Assembly: GCA_004764695.1 (NCBI GenBank)
Contig: SMSO01000006.1
Location: forward strand, 1,716,859 to 1,780,858
Reading direction: 5' to 3'
Length of the DNA: 64,000 bases
Source: Schizochytrium sp. TIO01
Lineage: Eukaryota; Sar; Bigyra; Thraustochytrida; Thraustochytriidae
Below, piece by piece: positions 52,010 through 62,712 of the stretch. Position numbers and translations under genes: made by a program. Positions within the stretch are counted from its first letter, which is position 1. Each line of letters opens with the position of its first letter. The notes below the pieces were generated by a model. That model saw only the letters and a program-made list of their open reading frames with translations. It was not told where the DNA came from and did no database searches.

Positions 52010-52923
52010 GGTAGCTCTGATGGAACAATGGCCCGAACGTTTTGTAAGGTGAATTTGCATCTATTTGCTTACATCCTAGCCAGGACTTTAGGTTTCATTC
52101 CTTTTACTGGGGTTCACACTGTTGCAAGATCGAATCTGATCAGTATCATGATGTTTGATCGTTGCGGGTGCGTCCCTGCATGCGCGTGCGCCGCACGTGT
52201 GCACATATTTAAGGCTCCTTTCAGCGGGGAAAGTAGGATCTTCAAGTGAGGGATGCACCATATCAGCAAATGAAATCACTTACTATTGTGTTAATTTGTT
52301 GTTGACGATATCTGTTTGATTCTTCACAGCGTCCACCACAAGTTATTTATCAAAACCAACTGCACTCAAAATAATGTATCGTGAAACAGAAAACAACCGC
52401 CAGACGTAGCTCATAATATATATATAGAGAGAATAAAAAATGGTCCATGGTGTACTAAGCACTCAGGCAGCAAGTGAAAAGGGTGCCAGGTGTCGGTTTT
52501 TGTAGACGGTCTCGGGAATTGAAAACCTCAGATTGCTCAGTGCAAATTACCATCGCTGTTACATGCCATTATTTTGAACCCCGTGTCACATTTACTCCTC
52601 TCCTGAATCTTGTTCTTACAAACCATCGGGCTTCGTAAAACTTACTTTCACTCAAGCTTAATACCACAAAAATCTTATAGTGAACCCTACCTAGCTTAAC
52701 TCTAGGTAGCACCTAAGACGATTTTGTTTTGAGTTTTAACCCGAGGAGAAGGATCGTACTAGAGAAGTATTAGAGGTCACAGCAATAGGGTTGTTGGTAC
52801 TAGCTAGGTCAGGTCGATTCCATATTGTCTCGAGGCCCAACGCAGGAACAGGCCAGGCTAGGTTAATCTCATTTTTTAAATACAACTTGAACTTCAAAAA
52901 GTAATTTGAATACATAATGTTTT

Positions 52924-52947
52924 TTCTTCTTCTTCTTCTTCTTCTTC
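52924..52947. repeat. (TTC)8 microsatellite
   Basis: Eight perfect TTC units within a pyrimidine-rich stretch. Confidence 0.9.
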
Positions 52948-53738
52948 CTTTTCAATTTTGATTTTTTCAAAAAGATACGATGACTGATAAATACTAGGTA
53001 CTACGTTATTGAACCTTTTCATCAAACTGCAGATCGGTAGGTAGGAGAAAGTACTTAATGTCAATATGTCAACCTACCAAAACGAACTCACTCAGAAACG
53101 CAGCTTATCCTATAGTTGTTTCCCCGTATGATTCCAGCTGAAAACTGGAATTAAGAGCTGTGCAGTTTCCCCGCTTTCTCTTGGAGATATTAGTCGCCAT
53201 TCCGAGTTGTGACCAAGATTAACTCTTTGGTGGGTGACATTTGCAATCCTTTCTTAGACACTTGCCTTGTCGTATGGTTGTATGCAGCTTGTGGAGGATA
53301 TTTGTCTTTCTGTCTTTGCTCATTTTGAACACTGGCATCTATCTTGTCAACTATCACGTAATTTCAAGAATCAAGGTGAGTAATCACTCAAAACATAAGC
53401 CCTAAAGAAAAGACATGGCTATGAATATCGAGCGCATCATGCAAATTTGATCGCTTCGATTCCCAATTAACTGAGACCGTAGAATCCAGAATCCAATAAC
53501 ACTCTCTTTATTTCAGGGTCTTATGCCTTTGCTGTGCATTTTTAGTATTTTAAACTTTGAAGCATATCTTGTCGGATATATTTTTTCTCATTGGAAATCC
53601 GAGTTCCGTGGTTTCAACCAAATCTGAGCTGTTGTAGATATGGAAAGTTGCTTAGGTAAAAAATGCGAATGTATGTCAGGCGGAGTTGAGTAGTCTCAGC
53701 ATTTCAAATTTAGATAAAAATCAATTACAAAATCGATT

Positions 53739-54259
53739 CACCTAAAGAATTGTTCTTCTCAAAATGAGTAAGATAATTTGAACCCCCATGGCCTTTGCCT
53801 AAAAGGGTTCTATTCTTTGGGCGAAGAGCATTTAGATATTGGTACTTCTACGAAGCTAGTAGGGACCACTAGAGTTGGGTTGTTTTGAAATAAAACAAGA
53901 GCAAAGGAAAACAACTGATTTGCGAATCCAGAAAAACCTACGCAATTGCTTGGAAGCAAACCATGCCCAAGGGTTGCATAGTTCAATGTTAACAACCTAA
54001 AACATTGTTCTTCTCGAAATGAGTAAGATAATTTGAACTTCCATGGCCATTGCCTGAAAGGGTTCTATCTTTGGACGAAGAGAATTTAGATATTGGTACT
54101 TCTACGAAGCTAATAGGGACCACTAAAGTCGGATTATTTTGGAATAAAGCAAGAGCAAAGGAAAATAACTGATTTGCGAATCCAGAAAAACCTACGCAAT
54201 TGCTTGGAAGCAAACTATGCCCAAGGACTACATAGTTTGTGGACGCCTCAATGTTGACA
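53739..54259. repeat. Diverged tandem duplication, about 255-bp unit
   Basis: Copy 1 at 53739-53993 and copy 2 at 53994-54259 are directly adjacent and match over their whole length with scattered substitutions (roughly nine in ten bases by eye). Copy 2 has an extra 11 bases near its end. Shared landmarks include GAGTAAGATAATTTGAAC and GATTTGCGAATCCAG, 255 bases apart. Minus-strand frames of both copies read a similar 45-residue peptide (LPSNCVGFSGFANQLFSF), interrupted by stops between copies. Confidence 0.92.
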
Positions 54260-54426
54260 TGAATTCAATTTCGGCTTGAACGGCGAACCTTTTCAAAGTC
54301 CATGATAGACATTTTACTATATGTGGAGCATGTTAACTCAAACAAAGACTATTTAAAGGGAGGATCCCAGGTAGCAAACCTTGCATATTGGACTTTTGAC
54401 CATCCAAAACAAAGATAAGAACTGAT

Positions 54427-54657
54427 ATGGACGGTGTCATTAACATGCATGTTGGAGCACAGCTGCAAGAAGGAAAGGATAAAAAGAGGTACAGGAACAT
54501 TGATTATACTCTTGCCACGCTTCTTGACGCTGCTACAAATAAAGCAGATTGGTGTGAGAGAGATTTGCTATGCGACGGGTTGATAAAGTTGTCGATCAGG
54601 CTCCTCGTCCAATCTGAGCTTTGTAAATCTCTACAGGCAAACGAAATTCGAGCATAG
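54427..54657 (+). CDS. Possible small orphan protein (76 aa)
   Basis: ATG to TAG ORF between the tandem duplication and the BOLA3-like gene. The peptide is hydrophilic with a helical pattern (YTLATLLDAATNKADWCERDLLCDG, then LIKLSIRLLVQSE) and reads like a real protein, but no family is recognised and it overlaps an antisense ORF. May be a fragment of a larger lost gene. Confidence 0.25.
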   Translation: MDGVINMHVGAQLQEGKDKKRYRNIDYTLATLLDAATNKADWCERDLLCDGLIKLSIRLLVQSELCKSLQANEIRA

Positions 54658-54840
54658 CGCTCGGAAACAACGAGAAGACAAATCAAAAGTTGCAGGCAAC
54701 ATAATGTAATTTAGACTGGAGAGAAGGGATAAATGGTTTTAAAATGGTAGAGATGGCATGATATTCACGAGGAGGGCACATGCCTTCAGGATGACATACC
54801 AGAACACCACAAATGTTCTGCATATGGCATTATACTTTAC

Positions 54841-55197
54841 TTACTTCTTGGGTAGCTTGGTGGTAACCTTGACGGAGTGCATGCCCTTAATGTGCTCACC
54901 AAGCATCTCGTAGACCATGCGAGCCTGCTGCACCTTGTTCTTGCCCTCAAACAGAGATGAAGTTACGTCAATATTGTAAGCAGATCCGCAGCCTCCGCTG
55001 ACATCCTTAACAGAGACCTCCTCAGGCTTAAGCTGAGACTGGAGAATCTTGGTCATCTCTTCCTCGGGGCTACCACCAGCGCTCGAAAAAGCTCTTGCGG
55101 CGGCCGGAGCGACACATCCAGTCATGCTCTTGCGAGAAGCATAAGCAGCAACGGAGTTGCGAGAGGCCTTGGCCATCAGAGAAGAAGCAGCGAGCAT
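54841..55197 (-). CDS. BOLA3: BOLA3-like mitochondrial Fe-S maturation protein
   Basis: 118 residues. The first 40 are Ala/Ser/Arg-rich without acidic residues, a good mitochondrial presequence. The BolA domain (about residues 44-117) matches BOLA3: DVSGGCGSAYNIDV, FEGKNKVQQARMVYEML and HIKGMHSVKV. BOLA3 works with mitochondrial glutaredoxin-5 and NFU1 in delivering [4Fe-4S] clusters to lipoate synthase and respiratory complexes. The two residues known as cluster ligands in BOLA3-GLRX5, the Cys in GGCG (Cys70) and the C-terminal His (His107), are kept. The His usual after VQQ in the family (VQQH) is Ala92 here. Single exon, TAA stop. Confidence 0.92.
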   Translation of the reverse strand: MLAASSLMAKASRNSVAAYASRKSMTGCVAPAAARAFSSAGGSPEEEMTKILQSQLKPEEVSVKDVSGGCGSAYNIDVTSSLFEGKNKVQQARMVYEMLGEHIKGMHSVKVTTKLPKK

Positions 55198-56227
55198 TTT
55201 GAAGAGGATGTTCGAGACGCTCGATTTAAGGTTCTGCGAGACCGAAGCAGGTTTTTATTTTATTTTTATTCAAAATATAAGTTCTGTAAGGCTCCTCTTG
55301 AAGCACCCCGAGACCTCGAAAAACAGGTGTTGGCAAGGAAAGAGAAGCGCGAGAAGTTGGTGAAATGCTGATTGGCAGCTTGGCGTGTTCTTTTCCATGC
55401 ATAGCAAGTTTTTTTGTTGACTCGATTAGGCCTATTTTAAATTACTACACGACTACTATTACCTAGCAGTAACATAAAAGTACAGAATGTTGCAGAAAAG
55501 GCGCAGAAAAGGGCGCAAAGTGGTTTATAATTGCGCAGGAACTTTGATAGGGTCCAAGAACAAGGGTGGGTTATCGAGTATCAAGAAAACTATCGAATTT
55601 TATCTGTTCATGTACGATGCAGTCAAAATCGAGGAGAACTCCAGGTTTACTAAATTTTTCACTACAACATAGCCAAAAGTGCTTTCAGGTTATTCTATAG
55701 GTGAACATATAAAATAAAATCTCACAGAGCACTTGGAATTCTAAAATACTAAAGGATCGACGATCCACAATTTGTGCTCATCCTCCAGAAAACCAAAATC
55801 AAGAGGGCGACAAAGGGTCGATTTGTGTTCGTTCCCCATAAAATTGAAATCAAGAACGCTTTGATGATTAGTGAGAACTCTGTTTTCCTGGCGCTCGCGT
55901 TAGAGAAAACACATGGTGCCAAGCAAACCAAACTCTTCCCCGAACAACTTTAATTTCGGTAATTGTCTAGTTAACAAACCTGTTTTCTTTAACTTAAAGA
56001 CTGCTAAGTTCCGGTCATTGAAGTAAAATGTAGATACGAATGACTTACATTTTCAAGTGGATCATTTGTATTTTCACAAAATGAGCTCAATGTTGAAGAC
56101 TTTTCAAATCGCTAATGTTGAAAGCTGAGAATGCTTTGTTCAGAATTTTCGGATGGTATCAGGGGATATGGATATATGAGAGGAAAATAAGGGTTGTGGT
56201 CATACTATAGCTTGTACACGTATAAGG
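55198..56227. other. Intergenic with a weak local repeat
   Basis: 1030 bases between two minus-strand genes. Two diverged units of about 60 bases (near 55770-55805 and 55830-55865; shared ATTTGTG..C and AAATCAAGA) suggest an old tandem duplication. Short ORFs (e.g. 55487-55672, +) have no recognisable content. Confidence 0.4.
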
Positions 56228-56853
56228 TTATGACTCGGCCATTTCTTGATCATTTTGTCCGTTTGCATCGCTGTGAAAGGTTTCGATAATGAGATTGAGC
56301 AGCAAGTTATTTTCTTCTGCATCATAGATTTCGGGAAAGCGCATTGCTGCTTCTTTAACAATCTGTGTACAGTTTATGCATTAACAACAACAAACGAAAG
56401 ATGAGTCAGTAAAGGAATCCAAGACATGCACACGCATGGGAAAAGCCCATCGTAATGGCGATTTTAAAATCAACTAGGAATAGAGTGACTATTCATTTTA
56501 AAAGAATGACTTACCGCTTCAAAAGTGCCTGTATCCTTAGGGCGAAGATTGACGAGCTGAAGCCACTCTGATTTGGTGAGTTTTGAAAGATCGAAACGTT
56601 TGCGGGCAGTTTGAATAAAGTTCTGAAGCTCTTCGAAAGAGTGTGCGTCCTCCTCAGCAAGACCACCAAGGACCTTATCGCAAATCCAGCGAGCATCTGA
56701 CAGGTCTTTTAGTGATCCGAGACCACCTTTGTATTGACCACCGATTTCTGCATATGTTTGAAGGCGAGCATTCACAATTTCATAGACCTCACGATTTACG
56801 AGCTGAACAGGTTCGTTACTTTTCGCAATATTTCCATTTGCGTTGGCTGCCAT
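56228..56853 (-). CDS. RPC9: RNA polymerase III subunit RPC9/Rpc17-like (two exons)
   Basis: Exon 1 is 56853-56515, exon 2 is 56362-56228, with a 152-nt intron between; the product is 157 residues. Exon 1 reads into the intron as a 127-codon ORF, but its last 14 codons are intron. The N-terminal half has NREVYEIVNARLQTYAE, like the first helix of RPC9/CRCP. The HRDC-like helical C-terminal half has LTKSEWLQLVNLRPKD, matching the RPC9 LTK.E.L.L.N.RP motif, then exon 2 IVKEAAMRFPEIYDAEENNLLLNLI. RPC9 pairs with RPC8 to form the Pol III stalk that promotes initiation. The Pol II paralogue RPB4 is the alternative, but LxNxRP favours RPC9. Exon 2 ends in an acidic tail at TAA. Confidence 0.82.
56363..56514 (-). 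other. Intron of the RPC9-like gene (152 nt)
   Basis: On the minus strand, donor GAAGCG|GTAAGT and acceptor CTGTACACAG|ATTG, phase 0. Splicing joins TGTFEA to IVKEAAMRF and matches the family's length and C-terminal helices. Confidence 0.85.
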
Positions 56854-58564
56854 GGTGAAGGCTTTGTCAGGCTAAGTTCGCTACTGCTCTCCTCCGAGCT
56901 TCTTCTGGCAGAGTCCTGCTTCTTCGTTGCGAGATGGGATCCTCTCTTGCGATGCCGCTTAAGCCTCGTTTATGCGAGCCTCTATCCTTGAGGGAACCCC
57001 TGCGAAGACCCTAATCCTTTGACTCCCTCCAGAACTGACCGCTATTTAGTCGCTTTCTCCGCTCTGCGCTTGCCAAGCACCGAGGCAGTTCGTGCTCTTC
57101 TTCATTTTAAGAGGCAGATGATGGAGGCCTGCGCCAATAAATGGAAAGAGGGTTACTATAGGAGTTCAATCTAACTTTTTGTCAAAGCTTTTAGATTCAA
57201 ATCAATAGTGGCCCCGCTATACTATCTGTAGTATGCCCCCTGGTGCCAGTTGAACTTTATTTTAGCTTATAGTATGATAACATGAATAAAGTTTCAAGTG
57301 CTATTATTATTATTGTTTTATTTCTTTTTTTCAAACTTTGAAAAGAAATCAAATTCAAAGCAAACAAAAATAGAACAACCTAGTCACGTACTACAATTCT
57401 TTTCCCAGTTTGGAGAAGTGGAGCACTAGATACTAACTACAACTAGGTCCGGAATTCCGCGCGAGCTTAGGCAGAACGGCTAAGCTTATACACAATAATT
57501 TCCAGGTATTGGAATGACTCAAAGTACGACGAACATTTGGTATTTCTTGTGAACCATCTCGGCACTAAGAATAGCTGACAATATCTCAGGTGCTCTCCAT
57601 GTGACTACGTATTTATTAGTCAAAGAAAGAGCATCAGGAATTGCTTCATCTTGTTACAGCAAATCTGGAGTGCTGAAGAACTTGCATGCGATCAGGAGCA
57701 AATCAATTTTAATAAGACAATGATCTCCAAAGAATTAGCGAAGAGAAGTTGTGTCAACTTTTTTTTTCGATAATCTTCGTATGAATTTGTTTTTCTATGT
57801 GCCTCTCGCTTGCTTATTGCGCAACGAATCATCTCGAAAAATTCTTCGCAAGCAGTGTCGGATAACTTGCGAACTGGGATGCAAAATCAAGCTTGAAGCA
57901 TCGCGTGAATGTAGCCTTGGAGCTCTTTTACTTGCCAGGAGTGTTTCTGACTCATAAAGTCAGAATGGGTCTGCCAATCAAATGCACAGACTGATAGAAG
58001 GAGTAGGAGGTCAACGCACGTATGGGTGATTGTTTTTAGAAACCCTCATCTTAAAGTCAAAGAATTGATAGGAGTGGCCTCTGACAAATGCGAGTGAAGA
58101 TAACAATGATATAGTAGCCCGATACTGCTTTGCCCGAACCTATCGCACGAGGAGATACATATTCTTAATTGAGTTTTTACCAGTGAAAATAAGAATATAC
58201 GAAAAACCTCTGACTCGTCCTTTGAGATGAATTCTTTCTCAAGAGAAAGAATTGTTTTTTGTTTTTTTAATATCCGCCACGTAGCGAGAGTGGATAAGTA
58301 GACAGACCCACTGCCCACTGCCTTAATATATCTTACTAGGTAATTAGGAATCATCTCCAGGCTGTATCTTATAATTGTAGTACCTACATACTAGGTGCTA
58401 CTGTAACTGATAGATAGAAAGATAAAGAGGTGCTATTACGTGGAGACTTCAGACAGACTCGAATCGGCGTCAACGCCGAGGGCATCACGAAGTAGCGAGG
58501 TTCCTTCATCTCCGCTGCGCTCCCTTGGAGCGTGTGTCAGCGCCCGGGACCAGGTCTGGACGCC
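56854..58564. other. Divergent intergenic region
   Basis: 1711 bases between the RPC9-like and NSF start codons. It contains a TTATTATTATTG stretch near 57304 and AT-rich DNA, and short ORFs with no recognisable product (e.g. 57751-57957, +). Promoters for both flanking genes are expected at its ends. Confidence 0.45.
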
Positions 58565-60829
58565 ATGGAGCTCAGCGTTGCCGGTCTCACGGCCGTGCGC
58601 CTGGCCTTTACAAATTGCGCTTATGTGAGTCCTGAGGACTACGCTGCGATGGGAATGACGGCAGGCGCGGAGTACGTGGACCTCCAGGGCCACGCATATA
58701 CTCTGAAGAGCGCCCCCGATGTCCAACGAGGAACCCTTGGTCTGAGCAACATGCAGCGGAACTTTTTGCGCGTGGAACAGGACCAACCTGTGCGCGTACT
58801 GCCACTGCGGCTCCCGCGTGACGAGACGCTGTACTTAGACTCTGTTGACGTTGGTGTGTCGTTGTTGCGGAGGAGCACCTCGGAAGTCTCCATCGACTGT
58901 CGCGAGCTGAGTGCTGAGCTCGCACAGTCATTCCATGGTCAAGTGTGGGAGTGCGGGATGAACCTGGCGTTCAAATTCCATGGCGAGAATGTGCGTCTAG
59001 TTGTGAACTCAATCACACACGTGCCGCAGGTGAGCGGGCAGGCACAAAGCGAGGTGGGTTCAGGAGAGAACCGTGTGGTAGGAAGGTTGAAGAGTGGCGC
59101 GGGAGGAGTGTTGACAAAATCTTCGGCGATGACTTTTAGCAAGATCGGAGATACGCCCGTGAGACTGACGGGTCAGGCCACACGAAAGTCGGCAAGTAAG
59201 ATGATGGATACAAACTTTGAGAAACTCGGTATTGGTGGCCTTAACAAGGAATTCGGCGATATCTTCCGTCGTGCTTTTGTGTCGCGAATTTTGCCCCCGG
59301 AAGTAGTTCATAAATTAGGTATCAAGCATGTCCGAGGACTCATGCTCTTTGGTCCCCCGGGATGTGGTAAGACACTCATCGCCCGACAGATCAGCAAGGT
59401 GCTCCAGGGCGGCGAGAACGCCCGTGAGCCCAAGATTGTATCTGGACCCGAGGTGTTGAGTAAATTTGTCGGCCAGGCTGAGGAAAATGTTCGTAAACTC
59501 TTCGCTGAGGCCGAGGCAGAACAAGCCGCTGCTGGTGACGACAGCGAGCTGCATGTGATTATCTTCGATGAAATTGATGCGATATGTCGTCAGCGTGGTA
59601 CCAAAAGAGACGGCACAGGTGTCGGTGACTCGGTGGTGAATCAGCTGCTTGCCAAAATTGACGGTGTCAATTCGCTCAACAACGTCCTCCTTATTGGTAT
59701 GACCAATCGGCTAGATATGATTGATAACGCTCTTCTTCGTCCGGGTCGTTTCGAGGTCCAGATGGAAATCGGTCTTCCCAGCGAGGAGGGTCGTTTACAG
59801 ATTCTTAATATCCACACGAAAAGTATGCGAGAGACTGATGCTCTAGCTACAGATGTAAATCTCGTCGAACTTGCAAAGGACACCAAGAATTTTTCCGGTG
59901 CCGAGATCGAGGGTCTGGTCCGTTCTGCGGTATCCTTTGCTACCAATCGTCACGTAAACACGGACGACCTTTCCAAACTTTTGGATGCAGACCAGATACA
60001 GATTACTGGAGATGATTTTGCTGCTGCTTTAGAGGAGGTTCACCCGGCCTTTGGTGTTCAGGGAGAAGATGAACTGAAGAGCCTTTATCGCAATGGTATT
60101 ATTCCCTTCAGTGATGCTTTTCAGCACGTGAATGACACGCTCCGGGCTCTTTCTGACCAATGTCTCCATTCTCCACGAACACCTCTCTTGTCTGTCCTGC
60201 TTTCTGGCGAAAAGGGGTGCGGTAAGACAGCCCTGGTCGCCAAAATGGCTGCTGAGGCAGGATTCAACTTTACCAAGGTTGTAACTGCCGACAGTATGAT
60301 TGGCTACTCTGAAAACCAAAAGTGTTCACAAATCGCGGCTATCTTTGAAGATGCTTACAAAAGTCCGATATCCCTGATTGTCTTTGACGATATCGAGCGA
60401 CTCATTGACTACGTTCCTATTGGCCCACGTTTCTCAAATTTGGTGCTGCAGGCTCTCCTCGTGCTCATCAACAAGCCTCCTCCGCGTGAAGACCGCAAGC
60501 TGATGGTCATTGGCACAACTTCCGTGCCTCATTTACTGCAAGATCTTGGTCTAGTACAAGTGTTCAACGTCGAACTGTCCATGCCTTTGCTTGATACGAA
60601 CGAGGCAGTCGAAGAAGTGATTCGCTACTTGATCGACCAGAGCCAGGATGACCAAGGGGATTCTGTACGCATTAGTTCACACGAACTCAGCGCGATTGCT
60701 CAAGATTGCAAGAAACCTATTGCTGTCAAAAAGCTCCTTGTTGTGCTCGAGATGGCTCGACAAGGTACAGAAGAGATTACTGTTGCTCGCTTCCAGGAAT
60801 GTCTCATGTCTATCGGCTACAGCAGCTAG
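58565..60829 (+). CDS. NSF: NSF/Sec18 AAA+ ATPase
   Basis: Disassembles cis-SNARE complexes with alpha-SNAP after membrane fusion. ATG 58565 (CGCCATGG context) gives 754 residues, close to the usual 740-760. N domain about residues 1-200. D1 has Walker A GPPGCGKT (about 263), Walker B IIFDEIDAIC (about 334) and the sensor/second-region motifs GMTNRLDMID and LRPGRFEVQMEIGLP, all intact. D2 has Walker A GEKGCGKT (about 547, where NSFs more often have GPPxSGKT, but GxxxxGKT is kept) and the NSF-specific VFDDIERLIDYVPIGPRFSN and LVLINKPPP. The order is N-D1-D2 as expected for a hexameric enzyme. Single exon. Identification is secure. Confidence 0.96.
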   Translation: MELSVAGLTAVRLAFTNCAYVSPEDYAAMGMTAGAEYVDLQGHAYTLKSAPDVQRGTLGLSNMQRNFLRVEQDQPVRVLPLRLPRDETLYLDSVDVGVSLLRRSTSEVSIDCRELSAELAQSFHGQVWECGMNLAFKFHGENVRLVVNSITHVPQVSGQAQSEVGSGENRVVGRLKSGAGGVLTKSSAMTFSKIGDTPVRLTGQATRKSASKMMDTNFEKLGIGGLNKEFGDIFRRAFVSRILPPEVVHKLGIKHVRGLMLFGPPGCGKTLIARQISKVLQGGENAREPKIVSGPEVLSKFVGQAEENVRKLFAEAEAEQAAAGDDSELHVIIFDEIDAICRQRGTKRDGTGVGDSVVNQLLAKIDGVNSLNNVLLIGMTNRLDMIDNALLRPGRFEVQMEIGLPSEEGRLQILNIHTKSMRETDALATDVNLVELAKDTKNFSGAEIEGLVRSAVSFATNRHVNTDDLSKLLDADQIQITGDDFAAALEEVHPAFGVQGEDELKSLYRNGIIPFSDAFQHVNDTLRALSDQCLHSPRTPLLSVLLSGEKGCGKTALVAKMAAEAGFNFTKVVTADSMIGYSENQKCSQIAAIFEDAYKSPISLIVFDDIERLIDYVPIGPRFSNLVLQALLVLINKPPPREDRKLMVIGTTSVPHLLQDLGLVQVFNVELSMPLLDTNEAVEEVIRYLIDQSQDDQGDSVRISSHELSAIAQDCKKPIAVKKLLVVLEMARQGTEEITVARFQECLMSIGYSS

Positions 60830-62712
60830 GCTGATCACTGTATAAGTAACTACATATAACAAAGTTTCTTCTCTTTTATTCTTGCTTGGTGGAGAAGGAT
60901 CCTGCGAACCCTGCGTACTAGCATTCATTGGCTCTTGTTTCTTCTTTATTTTTTTAATGCAACACCTGATCAATGTTGTAGGTACATTATTCTTCGAAGT
61001 GGAGTTTCTCTCCTGCCAATGGAAGGATTATAATGCAACATTTTTACTTGGCAGGTGGTGTGCAGTGCTCCGCGGGTTGCTTGCCACTAACCAAACTACA
61101 CATTCTAATAAGCAATCAGTAGCCCTAGCTTAATGTATTTAAATATCAAAGCATATTTATCTAAAGGAATTGTTGAGTGCTAGGTCTCAACATATGATTA
61201 TAATGATATTGACAATCATCAACTCTCTCTCTCTCCTCTTCAGGAAAAGACAATTCTTTTTTCACGACTTATTTCACCAGAAAGGCTCAGGCAAAAGTAT
61301 AATAAGTTGTAGTCTTTGCACGTGGAAAAGCAGTTCTGGATCCGATCGATGGGGGCGCGGAAGCCCACAGGGATTACGAATAGATTTAAGCATCTAAAAC
61401 AACCGTGACAGGAAGCAAGAAGAAGAAAAAGTAAAATTTGTGCCATTACATCGAAAGATTTTATATCGAATGACTTTAACAGGGCATCCCCCCGTGACAC
61501 ACAATAAGACTTCTGATAGATCGATCGAGCCACACCACATCCATTACAACAAGATACATGAAACATTGAAACTGCTTAGTTTATTTGAAGGTAGAACGCG
61601 TGGCCTGAAAAGCTGCTTCATACCTAGCGGGAGATCCATTCCCTTGCTGGACCCAGAATATATATGGTCTTTTGTTTGTTCGATTTGTTTTCAGCACAGG
61701 GCTTTTGTTCGCGTTGTTGAGTGCAATGGCTGCATACCTAAGTGTGGATGCCACCTTCAATGCCAGATGGATAGCTAGGAGAGCGTGGCTGCTCGTCAAT
61801 GCTCGCTCCTGTTCGTCGTCCGCAAAACAGACGCTTTGGAGTGGGTGTGCGCTGCCGTGAATAGCGGCCGGGAACTTGTGTGTTGGCGTTCAACCTTTTT
61901 TTAAAAGTTTATAGGGGCAAGTTCGCGTGATGTTAGTCTGACTCGGATGGTGACACTCCAAGAACACTTCACGCTCCCTCTAGCTAGAAGGGTAATATCT
62001 CACAGTCCTCAGTGGTCTTTCTTACTTATTGTAAGATTAGTAGCTATCTTCAAGGTGGAGAGTATTCGAAAGTCCTGCAGGTACGCCGCGAAGGTTTAGC
62101 TGAGAGTCAAAAATATCCCGACATGGACGCTTTTGAGTCATCCCTTTGCAACTTTGGGACACAGATTAGCCTTGTCCGTATATTTAGAGGTATACATATA
62201 TGTATATATGGACCCTGGCCAGAAACGGTGGGCGTGCGCACACACTAAGCAGTGCAACGACTCTGGCACGCGAGCAGGACAGTCGGAACTCGCTGCTTCC
62301 TCTTTTCACGGGCCAGAATCCCAGCGTAATAGCTACTAGGCCTAGTGGCAACCTAATATCAATCAGTCGCGTTTCTAGTGATGGTATTCTGTTGACCACC
62401 GCTGCGTCGCTGACTGATTTTGAGAGGTGCCAATCCGTATCATGAAATTAAATCATCATCACCATAGTATTTGCACACTTTTTCTCGCTACCCTAGTTAA
62501 CTATTATCAAGTACTATTACCAGGGTACTTTCTTTTGTTTTTTTCTTTTAACAATAAGTCTTCCCAACAACTCTAGTATTAATAGCATGTACCTAAGTTT
62601 AGGAATGACTGTTTAGCGAAAAGGCAGAGAATAAAGTACCTACGAAGTGAATCGAGGATCTCCGTATTCCACTGGCAATTTCGAAACGTGATGCATTACT
62701 TTGCTGGACAAG
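60830..62712. other. Intergenic, no gene seen
   Basis: 1883 bases between NSF and the MORN-TIR gene, same strand. A TATATATGTATATATGG stretch lies near 62196-62212. Overlapping short ORFs on both strands (61.4-62.4 kb) have no recognisable product. No tRNA-like element found by eye. Confidence 0.45.

Larger units (their letters stand above)
49568..54840. other. 5.3-kb gene-poor, AT-richer region
   Basis: No firm gene. Small ATG ORFs with ordinary composition at 51749-52009 (+, 86 codons) and 54427-54657 (+, 76 codons) are listed separately. Also present: a G9 run at 50883-50891, an ATATATATA run near 52419, a (TTC)8 tract and a 255-bp tandem duplication. Short words of the CTAGGTA/TACCTAG type recur across this region and 57.4-62.6 kb. 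No transposase or RT motif seen. Confidence 0.5.

Noticed and set aside
60180-60235. NSF D2 Walker A (GEKGCGKT) as a degenerate ATP site
   Set aside because: Differs from the common GPPxSGKT but keeps the G and GKT residues needed for nucleotide binding.
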